From Prevotellaceae bacterium (GTDB lineage: Bacteria; Bacteroidota; Bacteroidia; Bacteroidales; Bacteroidaceae), in the NCBI GenBank assembly GCA_021153165.1, contig JAGKTZ010000063.1, positions 1 through 11,218 of the forward strand: 11,218 bases of DNA, read 5' to 3'. This document shows positions 1-6,075 of this stretch, piece after piece. The number at the start of each line of letters is the position of its first letter. The stretch's first letter is position 1. The translations under genes were made by a program, and so were the position numbers. Below the pieces are notes generated by a model. That model did not search any database, was not told the DNA's origin, and saw only the letters and a program-made list of their open reading frames with translations.

Positions 1-260
1 CCCCATATCGTTCTCCTTTTTCGTAAAACACACTATTAAAGTCATTATATCTCATTTTATACCAAAATACCATGATACGTTTCTGTATACCCAACTTCCG
101 CTCCTTTTTCCCAGCACTCTTATCTATATCAATCCTACTCCTTTTTGTCATTTTTTATTGCTATACAGCCGCTATTCTGTTACTATCATAAATTGGTGAT
201 GATTGTTTTGTCGAATTCTGACAAAAATTCACAAAAATCCAAAAGGAGATCTGTTACGAC
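1..260. other. Intergenic stretch, no gene recognised
   Basis: No reading frame here has a convincing product. The stretch is AT-rich. CTCCTTTTT occurs three times on the + strand (13-21, 101-109, 138-146), which reads as AAAAAGGAG on the other strand, but no gene on that strand starts nearby. An AAAAGGAG sequence at 241-248 is the ribosome binding site of the small ORF at 261. I could not pick out a TAnnTTTG promoter with a good upstream box, so the protease promoter is either in this stretch but degenerate or outside the window. Confidence 0.5.
241..248 (+). promoter_or_regulatory. Strong Shine-Dalgarno-like site
   Basis: AAAAGGAG lies 12 bases before the ATG at 261. It stands out because recQ and glnS in this window have no such site, as is usual in Bacteroidetes. 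It points to 261, not 314, as the place where ribosomes first load. That matters for deciding how the protease is started. Confidence 0.5.
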
Positions 261-317
261 ATGAAAGAAAAAAATAAATCGACTACAAAAAAAATGTTAC
301 TACAGGTGGGGACATGA
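261..317 (+). CDS. Short leader ORF, or frameshifted true N-terminus of the protease
   Basis: This is an 18-codon ORF, MKEKNKSTTKKMLLQVGT, ending in TGA at 315-317. The TGA overlaps the protease ATG (314-316) as ATGA, a classic arrangement for translational coupling. It is preceded by AAAAGGAG. A run of eight A (287-294) sits inside it. With one more A, the frame would read MKEKNKSTTKKNVTTGGD straight into the protease frame at 314. So it is either a leader peptide coupled to the protease or the displaced first codons of the protease. The in-frame extension without the ATG (NVTTGGD before MKRAAT) looks like plausible protein sequence. No hydrophobic signal segment appears in either reading. 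Confidence 0.35.
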   Translation: MKEKNKSTTKKMLLQVGT

Positions 318-3300
318 AGAGAGCGGCTACAAGTCGTCCAAGTCATGTGAACAATGCTGAATTGAAGTTCTTCCCTCCTGTCTTCAATCAAGATGGAGGT
401 TCGTGTGGTTCGGCATCTCGTATCTGCTACATGTTCACCCATGAGCTGAATGCGTACCGCAATCTTGATGGTTCTAAGAATGAAAACAACTACCCTTCAC
501 ACTTTGTGTGGTTGCTGACTAATGGTAACTCCGGCAAAGATGAATTTGTGCAAAATGTTGGTGTGCCTTCAAGCGCAACGTATGGTGGTCGCACCTATTC
601 TTCACTCTTTGGTTATCAGGAAGAACGCGACAACAACTTCGGTTGGATGACTGGGTATGACAAATGGTTTGAAGCCATGCACAACAGAATGTATCGCCCA
701 GCCAACTTCCCAATGCACGTCGGTACCGAGGAAGGTCGTGAAGCTGTGAAACATTGGTTGTGGAATCACAGTGGTGACAATTCTTTCCACGGAGGTGGTA
801 TTTGCGGTATCGGTGTAGCAAGTGCTGGACTGACCTATCGCCCTATTCCTAATACGACTGCAAATAGCAATGCTGGAGTTGTAGGCCTGCAATACCTCAA
901 TACTTGGGGCCCACAGGTGGACCACGCTTTGACTATCGTTGGTTATGATGACCGTGTAGAGTTCGACCTCAACGACAATGGTATTTATGGTGAAAAGAGT
1001 GCCGACGAAGTTGGTGCATGGATTATTGTCAATTCTTGGGGTAATACCTGGGCATCAAAGGGCTTTATTTACTGTCCCTATGCTTATGGTGGTTCGTACT
1101 TCAGACAAGACGACACTTTCTCTGGCGACTGGTGGTATCCAGAAATCTATAAGGTAAGAAAAGATTATCGCCCACTTCGCACCATTAAGTTGAAGATGGA
1201 ATATTCTCGCCGTAGTGAGATTTGCCTCAGCGCAGGTGTTTCTTCAGACCTCAATGCTACTTCGCCTGAAAAGACCGTAGTGTTCGACCACTTCAAGTAT
1301 GCCGGCGATGGTAACTATGGTAACACCAACCCTGCACCCCAAGTGCCAATGCTCGGTAAGTGGGCTGATGGTGTACACAACGAACCCATGGAATTCGGAT
1401 ACGACTTGACAGACCTTTCTGCATCGTTCGACAGAAATATGCCTTTGAAGTATTTCTTTATCATTGAAACCAAGTCTTGGGCAGCAGGTAGCGGATATAT
1501 CCATAATGCTAGTATCATGGACTATGAACATGACACTAAGGGTATCGAAACACCATTTAATCTGCCAGGTGGTAAGGTGCAAATCCAGAATCGTGGCAAC
1601 AAGACCATAATATCTGTAGTCGTATATGGCGAGTCTTACTATGCTCCTCAGAATCCAACCTTCACTGGCAGCACATTATCTTGGCAAGCTCCTGTCAAGT
1701 CTGGCCACAATGTCGTAGGTTATAATATATATGTAGATGGTGTGAAGCAAACCACAGTGTCTGCCAACACCTTGTCATACCAACCTTCATACAATAGTTC
1801 TGCTAAGCAAACCACCTTTGCCGTTTCAGCCCTTTATGACGATGACAAGGTTGAATCTGCACAGGTAAAAACAAGTACACCTATTCAGCCAAATGGCACA
1901 TATAATACTTCTGTCAATCTGAAGAACTCAGGTTTCTCTATTCCAAATGTCTTCACCAGCAGCTACAATCAGGCGACTGTAGAATTTTGGATTTGTCCAA
2001 ATTCTTTGTCTGACTGGAATCAAGCTGCAGGCCCAGGTTGGGGCTCGTTCATGTTCCATGCCAATGCCAATGGTACCTTCACAGTAGGTTGGGACACCAG
2101 CAACCGTATTAATACTTCAGCAAATTCTTTGCGTACAGGCACCTGGACTCACGTTGCATTTACTGTCAATGGCAATGTCATGACGGCTTATATCAATGGT
2201 CAGAACAAGGGTAGCATCACTTCAAGTACATATAGCGGTTTGGGAGGTTTTGGTAATTTGAACTTCCGTGCTACTGGTGGTGATGCTTGGAATGCCAAGG
2301 TCGACGAAGTTCGTGTATGGAACTATGCACGCTCTGCTTCGCAAATTTCTTCTGCTAAGAATCTCGAATTTACAGGCACCGTGATGCCAAGCGGACTTGT
2401 AGCTTACTATCGTGGCGACACCTTCACTGACGAAAATGGCGTGAACATGCTACGCGACTATATCGGTGGCAATCATGCTACATTGCTTAATAATAATTTT
2501 GCCAAGAATGATGCCACACAGCCCAGCGTGAAACCTTCGACCACTTCGCCTTCGGTTTCTATCAACTCACCTTCGGGCAATGTCTATGCTGGTATTCCTG
2601 TGAAGCTTACCGCTACTTGCTCAGAGTCTGTGTCAGAATTGCTTTGGACCATCAGTGATGCAGGCATCAACAATCTCTCGTCAGCAGCCCCAAGTGTGAC
2701 ATTCAAGTCTACTGGTTCAAAGACAGTGAAGGTGACAGCCAAGACAGGTTCGGGTGCTTCATCTACAGCCGAAAGGACTATCTACGTCACCGAAGCTCCC
2801 GCAGCAGATGCATCCTTCACCATGTCTCAATCTACAGTGAAGAGTGGCGAACGTGTCACATTCATTCCTAATGCTCCCCAATTGGGCTATACCTACGAAT
2901 GGAGCATGCCTGGTGCAGAGGTTGAGAAAGCATCGACCACTCAAGCCGCTACTACATACGCCAAGGGTGGTACATACACCGTCACATTGAGCGTCAGCAC
3001 ACCTTCGGGCAATACCCGCAGCACATCGCAGACTATCCGCGTCGAAGCTGCAGCGCCTAAGGTGGACTTTGCCGTATCGCCTTCGTTGATTCTGAAGGGT
3101 GAAAGCTTTACTTTGACTGACAAGTCTACCGGTGGCCCTACCGACTGGACATGGAAGTTGGTCAGCTCGGGCAACTCATTCGTAGCTATGGGACAAAATC
3201 CTACACTCACACTTGACCAACCAGGTGTTTACAACATCACACTCACAGCCAAGAATGATGCGGGTATGTCTTCCAAGACACTCAACAAAGCGCTCTACGT

Positions 3301-5095
3301 TGCCAATGCCGACAGCAAGAACGGACTCAACTTCGGCGGTAGTTCGGCTTCTATCTCTGCCAACTCTCCATTCACTGTGTCACAAACCGACTTTACCATC
3401 GATTGGTGGATGAATCCTACACAACTCGGCACCTACACCCACGGCATGGGTGATACCGACAACACGCTGTTGCTGAAGGCCAACAACAAGGGCGTCTTGC
3501 AACTGAGCATTGCAGGCAAAAAGTGCTATAGTCAAGAGGGCTACATCGTCACTGGCGAATGGCACCACTATGCCGTTACCTTCAAGAGCGGTGTCGTACA
3601 ATACTATCGCGACGGCCAACTCATCACCAAGGGCAACCCTGGCATCACATCTTTGACCTACAAGCCTGGCAAGTTCCAAGTCGGTGGTAGCGACACACCT
3701 TTCTATGGCTCTATCGACGAACTGCGTGTGTGGAACAAAGTTCTGTCGGTATCCAAACTGCGCACCTATGCTAATGCTCCTATCGCCAATGTGAATAATG
3801 CCGTATCGGCTGATGGACTCGTTCTCTACTACGACTTCAACCAAAGCGGCGGTTCGGTACAAGATCGCACTTCCAAGGGTTATCATGCTACACGCACAGG
3901 ATTCGGCCCCGATGGCGATGCTTGGGGATTGTCTCGCGGTGTGTTCGTCCTGAATTTTGGAGAAACTGCTGCACCCGAGACGGTCACTTCTACCTATCTG
4001 ACCAACTATCGCAAGGCATTCGAATACAACAATACCTTGGTCAACCCTAACCCCTCAAATCGTTTCTACGAACTCCGGGGGTGGAAGCAAGAAGGCAATG
4101 TGAAGAGTGGCAACATCACCACAGGCGCACACGTCGATATGCAGAAGAGCCAGTGTATGACATTCACCACCACATGGGACGGCTTCTCTACACTCGCTGA
4201 CCACAAGGTTTATCAGACCATCACCCTGCCTGCAGGCTACTACACCTTCACTGCACATTACGACGAGACCTACGAAGGTCAATGCGAGGACTCCTACCTT
4301 GTCGTAGCCGAAGGCAGCACGCTGCCCAGCACCAGCGCGCTGGGACAAAAAGCCCTTGCATTCAGCAAAATGGCCGAAAAGTCTGGCACTACGACCAAGA
4401 ACGAAGTCAGCTTCATGCTCAGCCACGAATCGCAGGTATCACTCGGTCTCGTTGTGAATATGAAGGGCAAGTCATGCTTCACCATCCAGCAGTTCGATTT
4501 GGTCAAGAGCGACTTCACCGTGCTCGAGGGCAATACCACCGACGACTACGTCCTGACTGTGCCTGCTGCAGGTTATACCACAGTCAGCCTGCCCTACAAC
4601 GCACGCCTCCCCGAGGGGCTCCTGGCTATCATGATCACCGATGTGCGCGACAACGTAGCCGTAGCTACAGCATTGCTCTCTGATGTCTTGCCAGCACGCT
4701 GCCCTGTCATCATCTGTGGAGAAGCAGGTAAATATACTTTTGAAAAGACCGCAGACCAATGTCAAGCCAGCACTGGCGACAACCTGCTGGTCAGCGAACA
4801 CACATCGGGCCACCCTGTGTCCACCAATATCTATTATTCACTGGACCCCACATCGCTCGGCGAACCCGCATTTGTGCCCTCTGGTTCATCCTTTGCATCG
4901 CATCGTGCATACCTGCCCATCTCTCGCACATCGGGCATCCAGTCCTACTACCTCATCCAGTTCGAAGATGTCAGTGTGGATGGCGTAAATCTGGATACTA
5001 ATAGCGATGCAGATATCTATGATATCAGCGGACGTAAGGTCACACAAACTCAGCGAGGCGTTTATATCAAGGATGGCAAGAAGGTCGTGAAATAA
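314..5095 (+). CDS. Large multidomain papain-like (C1) cysteine protease with LamG and PKD domains
   Basis: The product is 1593 residues and is probably a surface or secreted protease that binds carbohydrate or matrix through its accessory domains. Residues 1-285 are a C1-type protease: Gln26 and Cys31 in NQDGGSCGS, His204 in VDHALTIVGY, and Asn240 in IIVNSWGNTW form the expected Q/C/H/N set. The Cys motif is unusual, because the usual GSCWAF is replaced by GSCGSAS. Then follow a beta-rich region (about 286-440), an FN3-like domain (443-523), LamG 1 (about 527-690, ending near DEVRVWNYAR), three PKD-like domains (about 745-830, 831-912, 914-1001), LamG 2 (about 1002-1157, DELRVWNKVL), a DUF5013-like region (about 1230-1400) and a tail YDISGRKV...GVYIKDGKKVVK typical of Prevotella exported proteins and resembling a short T9SS sorting tail. 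No signal peptide or membrane helix is visible, which is odd for this architecture. The start at 314 is the first ATG in frame after TAA at 275, but the true start may be upstream (see 261). The gene stands alone and is followed by a terminator. Domain names come from pattern recognition only. Confidence 0.85.
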   Translation: MKRAATSRPSHVNNAELKFFPPVFNQDGGSCGSASRICYMFTHELNAYRNLDGSKNENNYPSHFVWLLTNGNSGKDEFVQNVGVPSSATYGGRTYSSLFGYQEERDNNFGWMTGYDKWFEAMHNRMYRPANFPMHVGTEEGREAVKHWLWNHSGDNSFHGGGICGIGVASAGLTYRPIPNTTANSNAGVVGLQYLNTWGPQVDHALTIVGYDDRVEFDLNDNGIYGEKSADEVGAWIIVNSWGNTWASKGFIYCPYAYGGSYFRQDDTFSGDWWYPEIYKVRKDYRPLRTIKLKMEYSRRSEICLSAGVSSDLNATSPEKTVVFDHFKYAGDGNYGNTNPAPQVPMLGKWADGVHNEPMEFGYDLTDLSASFDRNMPLKYFFIIETKSWAAGSGYIHNASIMDYEHDTKGIETPFNLPGGKVQIQNRGNKTIISVVVYGESYYAPQNPTFTGSTLSWQAPVKSGHNVVGYNIYVDGVKQTTVSANTLSYQPSYNSSAKQTTFAVSALYDDDKVESAQVKTSTPIQPNGTYNTSVNLKNSGFSIPNVFTSSYNQATVEFWICPNSLSDWNQAAGPGWGSFMFHANANGTFTVGWDTSNRINTSANSLRTGTWTHVAFTVNGNVMTAYINGQNKGSITSSTYSGLGGFGNLNFRATGGDAWNAKVDEVRVWNYARSASQISSAKNLEFTGTVMPSGLVAYYRGDTFTDENGVNMLRDYIGGNHATLLNNNFAKNDATQPSVKPSTTSPSVSINSPSGNVYAGIPVKLTATCSESVSELLWTISDAGINNLSSAAPSVTFKSTGSKTVKVTAKTGSGASSTAERTIYVTEAPAADASFTMSQSTVKSGERVTFIPNAPQLGYTYEWSMPGAEVEKASTTQAATTYAKGGTYTVTLSVSTPSGNTRSTSQTIRVEAAAPKVDFAVSPSLILKGESFTLTDKSTGGPTDWTWKLVSSGNSFVAMGQNPTLTLDQPGVYNITLTAKNDAGMSSKTLNKALYVANADSKNGLNFGGSSASISANSPFTVSQTDFTIDWWMNPTQLGTYTHGMGDTDNTLLLKANNKGVLQLSIAGKKCYSQEGYIVTGEWHHYAVTFKSGVVQYYRDGQLITKGNPGITSLTYKPGKFQVGGSDTPFYGSIDELRVWNKVLSVSKLRTYANAPIANVNNAVSADGLVLYYDFNQSGGSVQDRTSKGYHATRTGFGPDGDAWGLSRGVFVLNFGETAAPETVTSTYLTNYRKAFEYNNTLVNPNPSNRFYELRGWKQEGNVKSGNITTGAHVDMQKSQCMTFTTTWDGFSTLADHKVYQTITLPAGYYTFTAHYDETYEGQCEDSYLVVAEGSTLPSTSALGQKALAFSKMAEKSGTTTKNEVSFMLSHESQVSLGLVVNMKGKSCFTIQQFDLVKSDFTVLEGNTTDDYVLTVPAAGYTTVSLPYNARLPEGLLAIMITDVRDNVAVATALLSDVLPARCPVIICGEAGKYTFEKTADQCQASTGDNLLVSEHTSGHPVSTNIYYSLDPTSLGEPAFVPSGSSFASHRAYLPISRTSGIQSYYLIQFEDVSVDGVNLDTNSDADIYDISGRKVTQTQRGVYIKDGKKVVK

Positions 5096-5128
5096 TCCTT
5101 AGAATATAATTTAACCCAACTCTAGATT

Positions 5129-5165
5129 TATGGCGTCACATCTTCAGCATGTGGCGCCATATGCT
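5129..5165 (+). terminator. Hairpin terminator after the protease gene
   Basis: A 13-bp stem pairs 5129-5141 (TATGGCGTCACAT) with 5149-5161 (ATGTGGCGCCATA). It has one T/G wobble and a 7-base loop, and is followed by TGCTTTTAT. It starts 33 bases after the protease stop codon. The U-tract is short (four T), so it may be only moderately efficient. Confidence 0.75.
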
Positions 5166-5170
5166 TTTAT

Positions 5171-5188
5171 AACATGAGTTCGGTATAA
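5171..5188 (+). repeat. Left terminal inverted repeat
   Basis: AACATGAGTTCGGTATAA is the inverted partner of 5481-5498, with a single mismatch four bases from its outer end. Confidence 0.75.
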
Positions 5189-5345
5189 AAAAGTTATGAA
5201 AATGCATAAGGTGAAAATTCATTTGTGACTTTATGGTATAAAAATCAAGTAATTATATCTGAATCAACATGCCTGTGAACGATACTATTTTAGCAGGATT
5301 TTTCTGTAGACTATACGAAATCTGCAAATGTTTCGAGGAGGTACT

Positions 5346-5403
5346 AAAAAAATGCGACGTTTTGTTGTAAAAAAGTCATAGATAATTTCAACGAGACGTC
5401 GCA
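5346..5403 (-). terminator. Hairpin with T-run on the minus strand, inside the mobile-like element
   Basis: TGCGACGT (5353-5360) pairs with ACGTCGCA (5396-5403). The stem extends inward to 15 bp (5353-5367 with 5389-5403) including two G/T wobbles, with a loop of about 21 bases. On the minus strand it is followed directly by seven T (complement of 5346-5352), giving a rho-independent terminator facing leftward. On the + strand the downstream bases are AAAATTTAAAAAA, so it is a poor terminator in that direction. It could stop transcripts entering the element from the right, or be a structural hairpin of the element itself. Confidence 0.5.
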
Positions 5404-5480
5404 AAATTTAAAAAAGGTAAGACTTTTTTTTATCATCATCCTTTGAGAGAATCGCCGTCATGGATTAAATAACATAGAGC

Positions 5481-5498
5481 TTATACCGAACTCACGTT
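5481..5498 (-). repeat. Right terminal inverted repeat
   Basis: TTATACCGAACTCACGTT is the inverted partner of 5171-5188. It lies at the very start of the adjacent gene remnant. Confidence 0.75.
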
Positions 5499-5816
5499 GA
5501 TAGAGGGTAAAAACAATACTGTGACTGCCCACATCGAAGTGGACGGCAACAAGATGACTATCAAGATGAGCGCTAACAATCCAGCATTTCAAGATGTGGT
5601 AGTTTATACATTCCAAGATCAGGATGATATACAGATGCACATGTACATGCCTACAAACTCGTTCGAAAAGTTCTTTGCGAACACACCGGTACACGTGATG
5701 TTGGGTAATGGTCAGCTGAAAGAAAAGACGCCGAGGCTATCGCTGGGGTATACAAGAGCGTGGTTGATGCCATCGAGTCAATCAACCTTAGCATCGTGAT
5801 GACAAAGGCTAAGTAA
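5494..5816 (+). pseudogene. 5'-truncated, frameshifted remnant of a small hypothetical (lipocalin-like?) protein
   Basis: From 5497 the frame reads LIEGKNNTVTAHIEVDG and onward to GNGQLKEK, alternating short beta-like strands. At the A-run 5723-5726 the sensible frame shifts. After it, frame 5727-5816 reads DAEAIAGVYKSVVDAIESI followed by NLSIVMTKAK and a TAA stop. One extra A in that run would join the two parts as LKEKDAEAIAG, so a 1-base deletion explains the break. There is no ATG start: an in-frame TAA lies at 5470-5472 and the 5' end coincides with the inverted repeat of the neighbouring element. The remaining protein, about 106 residues, resembles the C-terminal half of small Bacteroidales lipocalin-like or beta-barrel lipoproteins, but I cannot name the family. 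Left unrepaired, the first frame runs on to a TGA at about 5799. Confidence 0.6.
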
Positions 5817-5838
5817 TCTCGCCAAATACATATCAATG

Positions 5839-5889
5839 GCCCGTTGGGGAAATAAATCGTAATAGTTTGATTTCGTCAACGGGCATTTT
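5839..5889 (+). terminator. Hairpin terminator after the gene remnant
   Basis: GCCCGTTG (5839-5846) pairs with CAACGGGC (5877-5884). After a small internal mismatch, GAAAT (5849-5853) pairs with ATTTC (5870-5874), leaving a 16-base loop. ATTTTG follows. It sits 23 bases after the remnant's TAA and fits as that gene's original terminator, isolating recQ from upstream transcription. Confidence 0.7.
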
Positions 5890-5979
5890 GTATATATATA
5901 ATTATACGCATCCTAAGTTTGCAAAAAAAGCGTATTACTTGTCTCAGGAAAAAAATATTTGCCAAAAAATAGAAAAAAA

Positions 5980-6012
5980 GTTGTGTGATTTCAAAACTTG
6001 TTTATAACTTTG
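5980..6012 (+). promoter_or_regulatory. Putative Bacteroidetes-type promoter of recQ
   Basis: TAACTTTG at 6005-6012 matches the Bacteroidetes -7 consensus TAnnTTTG. GTTG at 5980-5983, 21 bases upstream, is a reasonable match to the -33 TTTG box. Transcription would start near 6018-6022, giving a leader of roughly 55 bases before the recQ ATG. The region between the upstream terminator and this site is very A/T-rich, as is common for these promoters. Confidence 0.55.
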
Positions 6013-6075
6013 TTTTTGCTTTATAGAAAGCTGGTGTTTTAGTACAGATAAAATAAATATCTCAAAACTGATTTT

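Larger units (their letters stand above)
5171..5498. mobile_element. MITE-like or IS-remnant element with 18-bp terminal inverted repeats
   Basis: The left end AACATGAGTTCGGTATAA (5171-5188) and the right end TTATACCGAACTCACGTT (5481-5498) are inverted copies matching at 17 of 18 positions, with a perfect 14-bp core (5175-5188 and 5481-5494). The 328-bp segment between them has no ORF of note and no transposase. It is AT-rich and contains a long hairpin (5353-5403). A partial internal echo of the left end, GGTATAAAA, occurs at 5235-5243. I find no clear target-site duplication. The right end sits exactly where the recognisable part of the adjacent broken gene begins. It is best read as a non-autonomous transposable element, or as the two ends of an IS whose transposase has been deleted. 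I cannot assign an IS family from memory. Confidence 0.55.

Noticed and set aside
13..146. CTCCTTTTT present three times, as a possible regulatory repeat
   Set aside because: The copies are unevenly spaced (13, 101, 138), short and made of low-complexity T-rich sequence. No gene on the minus strand uses the AAAAAGGAG reverse complement as a ribosome binding site.
3380..3886. 168-codon minus-strand ORF inside the protease gene
   Set aside because: It is a shadow of the LamG 2 coding frame, and the other antisense ORFs in this gene behave the same way. The + strand reading gives recognisable domains, the minus reading none.
5189..5480. Possible small RNA or CRISPR-like unit in the inverted-repeat segment
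   Set aside because: There is no array of repeats. The only structure is one hairpin and the terminal inverted repeats, which a transposable element explains better.
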